From Nautilus pompilius (lineage: Eukaryota; Mollusca; Cephalopoda; Nautilida; Nautilidae), in assembly GCA_018389105.1 (NCBI GenBank), contig JACATO010000052.1, forward strand, positions 434,001 through 498,000: a DNA stretch of 64,000 bases. The letters run 5' to 3'. A program made the translations under genes and the position numbers. Numbering within the stretch: the first letter of the stretch is position 1; each line of letters opens with the position of its first letter. Below the pieces are notes generated by a model. The model was given only the letters and a program-made list of their open reading frames with translations, had not been told where the DNA came from and ran no database searches. This document shows, piece after piece, positions 51,091 through 63,327 of this stretch.

Positions 51091-52261
51091 GACTTATGTT
51101 TATTGGTCCTTTATAGAGCAAACAGACAATGACTTCACAAAATACCTTTATTTCATCCCTTTTGCCATCAACAAAAAGGGGGGGTCCTTTTGTTTGCATA
51201 ATTCTGATACACAAATCTCATGGGTGTGAGAAATCTTTAAAGAAAATTATCTGACAGGCAGTAAATTAGAATTAAGGTTTTCAGAAACACCTGACTTTAG
51301 GTCAGTAGAGTTGGTCATTCACTGAGGTATTTCTGATGGCTGGTACTTAGAACACATTTATAATAGTTATCTTATAATTATAATTATCCTTTGGAAAAGA
51401 CCACTTAACAAATTTCCTCGCACCTAAATAGGTATAGTTGGGTGTGTTTCATTTGACAAAAGATTTCAACGGGTGACCACTGATGATTGACATTTCTAAC
51501 AGCTTTCCAGTTTCTTTCATTTGGTTTGTTTATGGTTATTTTCTCCCTTTTCTTCATGCCCCTCTTATTTCCTCTTCTTGCTACTGCCATTCGTAAAGTT
51601 GTATTTCTTTCCCATCAGGATTTACCCATCTTTAAAAAGTTATGCAAACATGATTAACTTTGTAGTGTCATTGATGAATCCAGTGTGATATGGTCAGACT
51701 TTTTTACAAAATTTTTTTTTTTTTTTCATTTTGTTGCTGTTCAAACCAATTTATTTAATTGAAATGCTTTGAAATTCTTGGAGTATGGTTTATTGTTTTA
51801 AAACTTGAGTTATTTGCAGGCATTAAATTTGATAAATTTTAGTGGTCTACCAATGTGAATTAGACACTGACACAATATGGTCAATGAAGTGGAAAATATA
51901 GAGAATTTTACAGATGATGCAACTCCTTGTAGCACTTCTGTTTTGTTTTGGAAGCTTCATTATATGTTTATCTTTTTTCCAAAGTTAATTTTTTAATTGT
52001 TTATTGTTTTTTATCCTTTTCTTTCTTTCTTTCTTTGCAAAAAAAATATTTTACAGCTTTTGTTTTTGTTACTATTGGCCATTGGTTGCATCAACATCAT
52101 TCTCAACTTAAAGGCATTTATTGAGAAAGTAACTGTTAATAAAAGTGAGAAATTAAAATAGAAAAAAACATACTTATTTGTAATCATATATTTCTAATGC
52201 CCTGCTCTAAGGTGAACCCTAGTTTCTCTCTCTTTCTCTAAGAATGTTTTCTATTTTTCTC

Positions 52262-52594
52262 TCAACCATTTGTTGCAGTTTTGTAAAAGCCTTTCATTGT
52301 TTTAGTGATATTCTTTGAGTGAGAGGCTCTTTTGTATGGTAATTTCCCATAAAGCAAGTTCAAGGCCATAGTGTATACAGAAATTTCCACTGGATAATAG
52401 CACTCAGATTTTAACCCAGACTTCTTGTTCTCGTTTTCATTTACAAGAATTCCTTCACTGCCAAGACCAACAACTTTGTTTTCACAATCCTGAATTACAT
52501 GTTTATCTTCCAACTCAGTTTCACTTACATTGTATATCTCTGAAATACACCCCAAGTAAATAATCTCTTTACTATCTGTAGTGGCTACACACAT
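52262..52594 (-). other. unidentified 110-codon open frame
   Basis: An open frame of 110 codons from ATG at 52592-52594. It encodes a hydrophilic, Glu/Lys-rich peptide, starting MCVATTDSKEIIYLGCISEI and containing VGLGSEGILVNENENKKSGL, CYYPVEISVYTMALNLLYGK and ASHSKNITKTMKGF. The composition is unlike the Phe/Leu/Ile/Lys-rich chance frames elsewhere in this AT-rich window. No signal peptide or membrane segment is visible. An overlapping upstream frame reads WNEDDDACV just before the ATG, so the open frame could extend across a frameshift. I recognise no family. It may be a transposon-derived or processed pseudogene fragment, or chance. Confidence 0.3.
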
Positions 52595-52906
52595 GCATCA
52601 TCATCTTCATTCCATTTATAAGCCTAGCTATTTGACTTCTTAGTTTCCTTATATATTTAACAACAGACATCTATGCCTCTTTAGGATATCCATAGATTGT
52701 ATGAAGTTGTTAGAGTTTTAACCTCACTTAGCAGCTGCATCAAACCTGAAAAAATGTACATGAATGGTCTTTTTTTTTAAGTTGTTGGTGCAGCAGCAAC
52801 CAGAATTTCTATTTCCTTTGACGCTTTAGTTTCCGTCTTCTGCACACAAAAAAACAGAACTGTTTGAAACTGCTGTTTACTATTTACTTTACTTTTATGC
52901 ATTACA

Positions 52907-53927
52907 CCTGTCCCTCATTTTACACAAGGAAATGCATTCCTGGAAAACATTGTGTGTTGAATTTGTAAAATTAATGCAGTTTACATATAAAAGAGGGGAT
53001 TTGGTTCCAGAACCCTTTAGGCACTTCCTAAGATTCATTATTCCCACTTCTGTCTCACTAGATCACATACAGACTCAAAAAGATTGCAAGAAATAAAATT
53101 ATACACTTACATACAGAAATAATTATACAACATTAAAATGTATATTATTAATCACCAATAGACGCTGGTAGTTAAACACAATAAGATATGATGGTGAAAG
53201 GTTGAGCATTACTGAGGAGAGGGCTAAATGCACAACTAAGTGATATGGCTGACTCCCCACTCACTCTCATGTTGTTGAATTATCCCCAGCTTGGTTTGTA
53301 GAATAAACATTTTTTTCTTTATGCAGGTATTTGTGATTAGAGGAAAACTTATAAGATGTTTGATGGAGTGCCATGATGCAAGAAAATAGTCTAAAATGTG
53401 GTGAGAGCACCTGTCAGTGATAGCAATACATGGGTAATGATTGAGCAAGGGAGATAAGATACCATTCACACTCATGCATTTGATACCTACAATCCAACAT
53501 AATGGATTATATTATTTAGATGAATTTTTATCATAATTTTATTAAAATATACCTTAATATTAGTTTAATTAATAAGAAATGAAGTTAAAATGGTCTAGAA
53601 CAGAGTAAGGGGTAGTTTTTTTATGTCTATTAATCATAACAGACAAAGATAGCACTTGGTATTATTATACTGTATTATTTTTATATTCTCTATTGCTTTG
53701 AAATTAATTTAAATGTAATACTATACTCTATATAATTCAATATAAAAATGAAATGTTCTTGTAACTGCTGTTTATTTCTTAATTTACATTACCTTTTTCC
53801 TATTTCTTTCTAACTAAAATCATGCAAATGCAAACCATAAAATGTGGTTTTCAGAATTTTTGGTGATAAAATCAATTATGCATGAGCGAATTTTTGTAAA
53901 CAGAACTTGTTTAAAATGAAAAACAGG
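52907..53927. mobile_element. TIR-flanked DNA transposon, family unknown
   Basis: The left end CCTGTCCCTCATTTTACACA matches the right end read on the minus strand, CCTGTTTTTCATTTTAAACA, 15-16 of the first 20 bases. Similarity continues weakly inward: both sides have a TTTGTAAA/TTTACAAA word and a G-C containing ATGCAT or GCATTCC word. TA dinucleotides lie next to both ends, though two or three bases differ in placement. The length of about 1.0 kb and lack of a recognisable transposase suggest a non-autonomous element. An 79-codon minus-strand frame (53236-53475) lies inside but resembles nothing I know. Confidence 0.5.
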
Positions 53928-54883
53928 TTACTTAAAATAGTCTATTTTTATGCAGCGGAGAAAATATCTACTCATCTTTTCTGATATTGTTTTCTTATGT
54001 TTTTTTTACTCTAGTTTCATCTTTACTCTTCAACCATGTAGCATTTTTTCTTTATTTTTAATACAAAAGTCTAAATTCAATGAAATTTGGAATAAAAAAT
54101 TTGAGAATTTCTCACTTATGCATAAATAATAATTCAAATTTAATAAGGTTGTTCAAACTTGACCTTGGACACCACTACTGAGATGCTATTTTAGCCAAGT
54201 TTCATTTGAATGCTCCTAGTAGAACAGGAATAAAACACTATTATTTTTCTTTTTTTTTTTATTTGAAAGCAACAGTTATTTTATTTCTGTTATATAGATA
54301 AAGCTGAAGGTAGTTAAGGCAAAAGCTGACTTTTCCAAAAAAACAAATATGCATACTTAGGTTTTTTTGTTTTTTTTTTTTTCTATTGTAAGTTGAAAGT
54401 CTTGGTTTTATAGTTATTTACAATATTAGTAGAGTGTTCACAAACAACTTAAAATGTTGCTGCAAAACCAAAAGAAACCTTGATATATCAACCAGCTACA
54501 TGACATCTTTTAGCTTATTTACCTGAACAGAACACATTCATTGCTTTCCAAACATCGATGGTTTGGTTGAGTTGGTAGCATTGGACATCCTTATTCACAA
54601 ACAAGCAGTTTAAAGCAGAATCGCTTGCTGAAAAGTTTTAATCATTCTTGTGTACTTCAAGAAAACATGACCTTTGAACCTAAATCATCTAGTTACACAA
54701 CTAATTTGCACAAATTCAATGAGCATAAATAAACCTTGCAATGTTTTCAACATATTTTAACTAAAAGTTTCAGTTGTTTTAAAGAAATAAAAATAGATTA
54801 TCACAAATTTTGTTTTAAACCTAGAGGAAATCTCATGGACTTTAGTCTCATTGTAGGTGTGGTGCTGTATGATGCAGGCCACA

Positions 54884-54931
54884 AAGTCTTTCAACATATA
54901 TAATAAATCTTTCATTTTTTGTCAATCCAGC
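54884..54931 (+). repeat. 48-bp direct repeat, copy 1
   Basis: AAGTCTTTCAACATATATAA, then TAAATCTTTCATTTTTTGTC and AATCCAGC. Matches 58217-58264 at 46 of 48 positions, while the flanks do not match. Its function and family are unknown. Confidence 0.85.
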
Positions 54932-57900
54932 AATGAATACCTGACAAAGAGGACGATGTGTTATTTACAGGAAATAGACAGTTAGTTCCAAAAAAAATAT
55001 CTGATTTGGCAGATATCCTGGTGATTCATTGAGCTGAAGTGATGATTATGGACTATTCAAAAATATAGCAACCAACAGATCAAGGGCTTGAAACTAGTTC
55101 AGTCCACTTACCAAACTATCTATTGCAAGACATCTACATATTAACACCACTGCACTCCAAAACAGTCTTCATTACTAAACCCTGATGGTGATAGGAAAGG
55201 GTCACTGAAGCATAGGTTCATTACTTGGTTCATTTGCTACTAATAAAATGATAGGTATGCTTGAGTGATCTCTTTGGTTTCTCTGAACACTATGTTTATT
55301 CTTAGCAAAATATCTGCATAAAACCACATTTTTCTGGAAAGATTTGACATTGTACTTATGGTGTAATGGTACATTGATGTGTATGAACTATTGTATTAAA
55401 ATATATGAACCAGGAAGGTTTGATTTGTACATTTTTGTATATAACTTTTAAAGGAATTGCAAGCAACTAAGATGCTACTAATAAGTTGACATTAATAATT
55501 GCTAACTTGACTATACTGTGGAAAACAAAAAGTTCTAAATTGATTTTGAATATATATATATTTCTTTTTCAAAATTCTCTCTTAAGTATTTATTTCAGCA
55601 GTGAAAGTGTTAATGAAATGGAGTACATTATACTAAGCCATTTTTATGAAAAGGTAATTTAACTTTGAAAAATCAAAACAAAAAAAAATTAAATTTTAAT
55701 GAACAAAAAATAATAAAGTATAAGTTTTAATAATTTATCTTCAGATTTAATTTACTTCTGAAAATTATTGAATTAGAGTAGAATCATGGCTTCTTTTTTC
55801 ATCTGCTGATTCTTGAATGATGGATCAGTCTGTTCAGGATTGGGGAATTCTATAAGTCTTTCCTGTCATGAAGAGGATTTATCTCCTTGAATTACAAGCT
55901 TAGAACTAATCAAGACAATGCAGTTAACATGATGATAATGAGGACCTATTTTAAATCCTTTTCTTCCAGTAAAGTCTCTCCAATCTAACAATATTAAAAA
56001 CAGGCAGTACTAAGCTAAACAAGAACAGAATTTATCTTGCAATTTATTTTGCTGATCATCTGAGCAAAAAGAATTTGTTGGCTAAGAGTACAACAACTGC
56101 AAAACCTGTTTTAATCAGAAACACCATAATTGGACTCTTATGATTTGAACTCTCTTGTCTGAATTGTGCCAACATTTTGTAAGAATGCAGGTATGTGTTC
56201 CCCTCATTTTCTGATAATATCCATCAAAAGATTTAGTACTTGTTACATGGAAAAGTGCCTTGAAAAGCTTTATTAATGGGCTTGGATCCAATATCTACTG
56301 TAGTGTTTGTTTTGATTAGAATTTTTTTTTTTACACACACAATGTTGGTGGCTGTGATTTTTAATGATTGTTACACAAGCTATTGGCAATGCATACATAG
56401 AGATAACATGCTAGATTAGTACACAAGAGCTTACTTATGCTCTGTATGCTGTGTAGAAGGAAAACAAAACATTTAATAACTCTGAAATCACCCAAAACAT
56501 TAATTCATTGAAATTCCTAACTCTGATTTGGCAGTACTGTTGTATAAGGTCTGTATTGTAAACCACATTATTATACAGTATGAGGAAAATGAAATTTCAA
56601 ACTAAGTTGAGAACAGTGAGTCTTTTAGCAGCTGTTGGGTAGATGCTAATCAACTCTGATCTGTAATTCCTGTCTCCTCCCCCACAACCTCCTCAGGAGT
56701 TTAAGTACTTAGTCTCCACTAACAGTGGGGGGAATTATTCAGAGCAGATAATAGCTCTTTGAGTATCTGTATTACATGCTAGTGAATCACTTTGGGTGAT
56801 TCAGACAAAATAACTTTCAGATTTCCTCCTCCTCATGATTTTACTAGATCAGTTATGCTATGACATCTTAATTTCTTATAGCTTTTAAGATTACATCAAA
56901 GACCACCAATGTGCTGGGGGCTGACTTACTCACTCACTGTATGTAAGTAATTATTTCTCTGGTCATCATGTTTTTAGCCATTGATATTTGAAAGGCCAGA
57001 TCAAAGGCAAAGCTTCCTTTGGATGGTGTTCATCCATCCATTTCCAATTCCATTAAAACTACAGTGAAAAGACATATTAAGCTCAGAGAATTAATTAACC
57101 TGATAACAGCATCCTAATGCTGATTAACCATTTACATAATGAAGCTGCCAAGATTGCATTACCTAACTCAAATAGACATAACTTTATCTAAAATATTTTT
57201 TTTAAAAAAAACAACAAAGTGATATATTAAATCTGTCCTAGTTAATGTCTATTAAAGACTGGGTTTATTGAAAATCAGGTCATAAAAATATTTTGCTAAA
57301 ATTTTATTATCAAACAGATCTCATTTTTTGGTGAATCCAGATACAGTGTTAGGTGAGTGTTATCTGTTACTTATTGTTTTTAATGTTATTATTTATTGCT
57401 ATTTATTGTATTATTTTGTTAGTACATTGAAAAATTTCTTTGCTAAATGTAGTTTTTTTAAAAAAAATTTATGGCTTTAATTTCTTTTTTTAAATTTTCA
57501 ACAGTTGCTGCAAGAAGATTTTCACAATAGAACTATCATTTAACCTAGCCATATTTCTTTATCCCTGGAGCCTTGTATTAGTATTAGTCATAGTGGCTCT
57601 AATATGAACTAAACTAAACTTTTAACTCTCTATACTACATTAGTTTTTACCATACTTACACCAGCTGGCCTAGGAGTATTAGTCAGTATAATCTTAATGC
57701 AAAATATGTAGAATTGGAGTGATATAAATATATATATTTTTCATTACAAAGAGTTATATTAATGAGGAAGGTACTGTGTATTGCAACCCCTTTGGCTTAA
57801 TCTGTGCTGAGTAATACAGATTTGGAGTTTAAGGTTTTTTTTTTAAAAAGTGCAATTACAGCATTTGAATAACTGGCATTTCTCTAGAAGTGGGGCAAAG

Positions 57901-58216
57901 ACAAAATGTTATTTTGAAATGCTCAAAAACTGCTTACAAGTTTATAAATGAAAGAATTTTAAAATACAGGAAACTATCACCAAAAAAAAAAAAAACTGGC
58001 TAGCCATTTTATAATAAAGATTTTGATGGCATGCTTTTAAGACTGACAGTGATTGTGTAGTTTCTGGTGTGGTGAATACTACTGCTTGTCACCTTTATTT
58101 AAAAATTAAAAAGAATTCTGCATATTTTTTCAAAGATTTAGCTGCAAAAGATGTTTGCACACACACACACATACAAAAAAAAAGTCGACTGCTCTAGTTA
58201 TTTATATAGGGCTGTG

Positions 58217-58264
58217 AAGTCTTTCAACATATATAATAAACTTTTCATTTTTTGTCAATCCAGC
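58217..58264 (+). repeat. 48-bp direct repeat, copy 2
   Basis: Same orientation as the copy at 54884-54931, about 3.3 kb downstream. The two differences are in the middle (AAATCTTT versus AAACTTTT). Confidence 0.85.
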
Positions 58265-60223
58265 CATCCAGTGGAATTTTAAATGAATTAATGTTGTGAA
58301 CATTGGATGATTCCTAATACTAGGAGAAACCCAATCATGATGTCAAGCTTACATAAAGGTTTAAATTGTGGCAGTGTAAGGATACATAGGTTGAAAAAAA
58401 AGGGAACCATCAGAGCATGTCTCTCTGTCTCTCACCAAATATGCTTGTAAGTTCCACTAACTGGTCATTTCCATCATCAAGTGATGTGACCTGTGCTGTG
58501 ACACTAATATTGACCACACAGGTATCCTATAAAATAATAGTTTAGAAAGGGATTTTTTGTTTGTTTGTTTTCTGTTTTTTGGATGGCTTTGGAGATTAAA
58601 AAAAGCAATGTTTTGGCTGGCCAGCAGACATTCAGGCAAAAGCTTTTGGCAAAAAACGTGTATTGACAGAAATGCAGAACACGGGAAAGACATCAAAGGA
58701 CTATTTGCATAAGGATATTGACATGCTGTTTACCAAAATCCAACCTCTTTTGTTGTCAAGAGTTATTTTTTTTTTGTTTCAAACAGAAACTGCCACCATA
58801 AGGGAATCTCCAACACTTAAGCTCTATCCTGCATGATGTAGTTATCTGCTAAGAAAGGCACAAGCTTATATAGCCCATGGAATGATAACACCACCACTGA
58901 GGAGGTGACAGGGCTGAGAGGATAACTCATTTTTTTTCCCCTTATTCTGGAAATTGACAATTTGCCTCTTGGTTCTCCATTTACTGATCATCACTAGTTG
59001 CCATCTTTCTCGTTGGCTTTCAATACCACCCATTTTCATTAAGGTTTCATATCTCAGGAAATTTAGGACCAGCAAAACTCATTGCAGCAGTAAATTCATC
59101 TCGGCCTGTGCTATTTAATGGCAAATAATCTATTCACTAAGCAGAAATTGTATAATCCTGAACATTCTTGTTTTGCAGCTCTCATTATAAACATTTCAAG
59201 CTCAGTTATTTTGTTTTACCAACTTTTTAATTGTTTTAGTTTTTTTTTTACTTTTTATTTCAAGCAGTGCACATGTTGGTTTAATAATTTGTTTGTAGAC
59301 CACAATCTTCCTGTTAATAATAAGCCACAGAAATAGGAATACTGTCATCACTTTAACTTTTTCTTATTACTACTTAAATATTTCCTGTCAGGAAAATTAC
59401 ATACCTGTCTTTAAAGTGATAATATTTCTTGCCATGGAACCACTTAAACATCTTCTCCTTAAAGATGCAACATTTTTTGGTTAAACACATTAAATCTCAA
59501 AATACTGAATACCTTCTGTGTCATGCACATACACGCACGTGCGCTTACAAACCAACCAACCACCAGCAGCCATATTTGTGGTTTCCCTATATTTCATATA
59601 TGAATCAATTTATTAGTGTATACTCTTACTTGTATATAATCATATGATTCTTAGAAAAGTTCATTTTCAGAATATTTTCGCACAAGAAATATTCTCTTTT
59701 ATACTTGATCAATCATTTTATGTATGAATCCACAATTGCAGTCACCAATGTGTGTATACTGTGTGATATTTTCTTTCAGATATTTGGGGTATCTAACTGA
59801 TCAAAGTTACTGATTTATCCATGAATAAGATTTTTGAAGTTGGCCTATTTAATTAATATTTTTCAATGGAGTAAGTTTTTAATCAATCAATATATAAGCT
59901 CAGAAATTTTCCTGAATTTTAACCTTTTTTATGAAACAATGACAACAAAATGTAGTAACCAACTTTAGTGAAGCTTAATCATTTTTCCCCTGCATTGTTT
60001 GTTTTACCTTTTTTCAGTTCCCCTTCATCTTCCAGCTGTATCAACAACCCTTCTGTTAAAAAAAGGAAAGAAGAAAAGAAGCAGATTTAGTAATCAGATG
60101 CCACAAGAGAGTTGAGGTTGAATTTGTTTCTACTAATCTTTGTATGCCTGTCTGTCAAAGCATAAATCAAGCAAGATTATGGGATTTTTCTTCTTGTTTT
60201 CCTTCTCTTCTTTTGAAAAACAG

Positions 60224-60297
60224 GGCTACAGTCATAGAGAAGCCAGATATCTGGTACAAAGATGATGGTGCACTTACGAAAGTCCTGTGCGAAGAAC
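60224..60297 (+). CDS. SPON1: F-spondin-like exon C, end of Reeler domain
   Basis: This exon of 74 nt is preceded by a pyrimidine-rich tract and AACAG and followed by donor GTAAGT. Its first base completes the arginine codon begun in exon B. It then reads 24 codons and leaves one base for the next exon, which is beyond the window. The peptide ATVIEKPDIWYKDDGALTKV continues with LCEE. It aligns without gaps to human F-spondin as I remember it (ASIVQKRIIYFQDEGSLTKK, then LCEQ). The spacing of 26 residues between the GSGC cysteine of exon B and the LC cysteine here equals that of the human Reeler disulfide pair. This is the strongest evidence that the gene is F-spondin and not another Reeler protein. 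The thrombospondin repeats that would settle it lie downstream. Confidence 0.9.
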
Positions 60298-60822
60298 GTA
60301 AGTTTCATTATTTATTTGTTCGTTTTAAAATCCCAATTAGTATACTCTGAAGAAAAGAGGCATATCTCAGAATTTTCAAATGGGGACTTTTTACATTTAC
60401 AAGAAGTGCCAATCACTATATGGGTGGATCTTTGCTGTATGCATCTCTTTTCTCTTGCTGAAACAGATGCTTCTGGTGTTGTAATTAAGTATTGATATAA
60501 CTCAGTAACTATTTTCTTTTGTTTTTTAAATGAGAATTAATCAAGTTATGCAGATAAGTTAAAAATAAAAAAAATTTTTCCTTTCAAATAAATCTATGCT
60601 ACAGAAATGAGAAATGAGATTTTCTAGTTTTATTTTTTTTTTGCTTTTTTGGCTCCTTTTGCAATTGATAAATCCTAATTAAAAGTCACAAGTATGATGT
60701 TCTAGTAAGTTGTATTTTTTTTTTGTTAGACAGTGTGCTCTTTAAAATCACAGGAAGAGAAACAATTCAAGTAAATGGCTGCATTTTTGATAAATACTTA
60801 TTGTAATTCTGCAATGATTGCA

Positions 60823-62074
60823 TCAGGTTGTTACAAAAGTTTTGTTGGTTTTTTACTGCAACAATGAGACTTCATATCATTGCTGAACATGAAGTCTATT
60901 AATCAAAGTAAGTTCCATTACAATCATTACACTTCTGCCAACAAGTTACAAGTGCATTTATACCATTTTGAAAAAAATCTGGATTTCTGGAGTCAATAAG
61001 CTGTTGGAAGGCAGTTTCAATTGCTGCTTGGTTAGAGAAGGATTTCATACAGAGGAAGCTGTCAAGGTGTTTGAAAAGATGGTAGTTAGTCTGAGAGAAA
61101 GGTCTGGTGAATAGGCTTGGTGAGAGAGAACTTCATACCCCAATGTGTTCAGTTTCTGAAGAATCAGTTTTACAACACAAGGATGAGTATTGTCGTGGAG
61201 CAGGATTAGGCCTCTTCCATTCACCAATGCTGGCTGTTGTTGGGAGAGTTTCTGATGAACAATGTTTAATTTACAACAATACCTTCAGCTGTGATGGTTT
61301 CAACCAGATTGCAAGAAGTTATAGAGGATGACACCAGTTGCAGTCCACCAGACATTGACCATGGCCTTCTTTTGGAATGTTGTTAGGCACCTTATCTCTG
61401 TTAAGCCAGTGCTGGCAATTGTCATAAATGATCCATTTTTCATTGCATGTAATGATTAGGTCAAGAAATGGATCATTTTTGTTTTTATGACAAGCAAAGA
61501 GCAGATCTCCAATTGATGATTTTGTTGTTCATTCAGTTCATGAGGCACCCACTTTTCAAGGTTTTTCACCTTACCAATTGTGTCAAGATGCCAGGAAACA
61601 GTTGCAGTGCTTACGTCAAGCTCTCCAGCCATTTCTTGCACTGTTTTTCTTGGATTGGCTTCAACTGAGGCTTTCAGACAGTCATCATCACAGCTGGAAG
61701 GACGTCCACTATGTTCCTTATCTTCAAGACTCACATCTTCTGATCGAAATTTTGAAAACTATCGTTTTACTGTGCCCTCATTTGCTGTGTACTTGCCCCA
61801 TGCTTGCTTAATGTTACAAGTTCCCTCACTCACTTTGTGGCCTAGTTTGAACTTGTGAAGAAAAATGGCATGAAAACTTTTCTATCCATGCTTTACTCAG
61901 AACCCTGAAACAAATATCCATTTTATGATTTTTAATAGGTTTTGCATAATATGTGACAAAGTACATGCTACAAAATGATATATAACTTATCTACATACAC
62001 CTTCACAAGCAGGCAAGAAATGAATCCCAAATTAACATAATATAAAAACTGACAAAATTTTTGTATCGACCTAA
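60823..62074 (-). mobile_element. mariner transposon, cecropia type
   Basis: A 1,252-bp element with inverted terminal repeats. The left end is TCAGGTTGTTACAAAAGTTT. The right end read on the minus strand is TTAGGTCGATACAAAAATTT; both continue TGT..GTTTTT. The right flank is TA; the left flank is CA, a decayed target site. These ends resemble the cecropia/Hsmar1 type (TTAGGTTG..GCAAAAGTAAT). The minus strand carries a mariner transposase from about 61923 to 60898 (separate entry). The size is the standard one for an intact-length mariner, so this is a point-mutated and not an internally deleted copy. Confidence 0.92.
60898..61923 (-). pseudogene. mariner (cecropia-type) transposase pseudogene
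   Basis: The minus-strand reading begins near 61923 (MDICFRVLSKAWIEKFSC), continues as IKQAWGKYTANEGTVKR and SLEDKEHSGRPSSCDDDCLK, then KWVPHELNEQQNHQLEICSL. It then reads GRGLILLHDNTHPCVVKLIL (second catalytic Asp, in HDN), LGYEVLSHQAYSPDLS, and after a two-base shift NYHLFKHLDSFL, finishing CWQKCNDCNGTYFD. WVPHEL and YSPDL are mariner signatures. The catalytic position after YSPDLSxT reads Asn where Asp is usual, as in the human Hsmar1 copies, though the frameshift just before it makes this less certain. The copy has a handful of stops and frameshifts, so it is dead. Confidence 0.9.
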
Positions 62075-63269
62075 TATTACAAATTTTTTTGTTTTATTTA
62101 TTATACTTTGAATCAAGTCAGAATGATGTCAGAATGGCTTCACTGTTATCTCTTATTTGTCACTTACTAGACCAACAGACAGTTGATATTTCCTGAGATG
62201 TATTTTAAAATTTCTTCTATAATTTTTTTTGTTAATATTTAATTTAACTCAATGCTTAAAGCTAAACAACCTTTGGAGATTGAGAAAATTGCATAATCTT
62301 ATATACGGGCAGTGATAATTGTAGTCCTCAATGAAATATCCCAGGAAGATGATGGAAGTCTTGTCTGATCAAATTTCCAATGCAATTTTAGTGTTTGTAA
62401 AAATTTTTGTTATGAATGCATTTTCTAATAGTTATACAATAATAAACATGAAATATTTACTCAGTAAGTTCACAATTATGACTCTCTGTTTGTATCTGTA
62501 TGTATATTAGGAGTTCTAGTAGGTTTTAACAGTTACTTTTGGAGTCTTGGTAGTATATTATCTGATTATCTTGGATATTCCTTCTCACTAAATTCCACCA
62601 TCTATGAGGGTGATTTCAGTGTGGACTGCAACTCATACACTATAAACAAACTCATGCAACCAGTTGTTTGCATGTCATTTGTGAATGGTCATTTTTTATT
62701 GTCAGGGGAAGCCATTATATATGTAGATTGTGAATTATTCTTTGGTTACTTTTAATATATTTATGGATATAAAAATTTTAATAAGAAGTAAGTACACATT
62801 TTGTTGGTAATTTTTTTTTCATTAGTAGTATTTTTTAATATTCTAATTGAAATGACTAGCAATTCACTCTCAGCTTTGTATTGAGTTTTTTTCAGGGTGG
62901 TAAATAATTTTGTTTTCTTGCATAAGTTAATCTTTTTTTTAATAGCTTAACAGGTTTTTCACTTCATCCATCCAACAACAACAACAATTCTCTCTCGAAA
63001 AACTACCCAATGAAAAGATGGTGTTAAGGGGAAGCATAGTGTGTATTGTCAAGCAGCATATTTGGATGTTAATTAATAGAGCACTGACATCTTGGTCCAT
63101 CTTGCATTTCTGTTGCATTTGTTGTGCTGTCAAAGGAACTCTCCTTTTACACAATGAGACAATCTTGATCACATTTGAATTTTACAACTGACATAAAAAA
63201 GCTCTGTTTATGGCCATGTGTATTAGAAATACTAGGTGAAAACGCAGGCTGGTACACATTATTCCTAAT

Positions 63270-63283
63270 CTCCTCTCTCTCTC

Positions 63284-63325
<42 letters not shown>
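63270..63325. repeat. CT microsatellite
   Basis: About 28 CT units with one CCC interruption near 63293. Confidence 0.95.

Positions 63326-63327
<2 letters not shown>

Larger units (their letters stand above)
47612..60223 (+). other. intron between exons B and C (about 12.6 kb)
   Basis: Bounded by GTAAAA at 47612 and the AACAG acceptor ending at 60223, giving 12,612 nt. It contains the LINE fragment, the orphan TIR element, the 110-codon minus-strand open frame at 52262-52594 and the two copies of a 48-bp repeat. The stretches 47612-49950, 51100-52255, 53930-54880 and 58270-60223 hold nothing I can name. The block 54840-55390 has the look of a degraded repeat (less AT-rich, few homopolymers), but I cannot assign a family. 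Confidence 0.8.
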
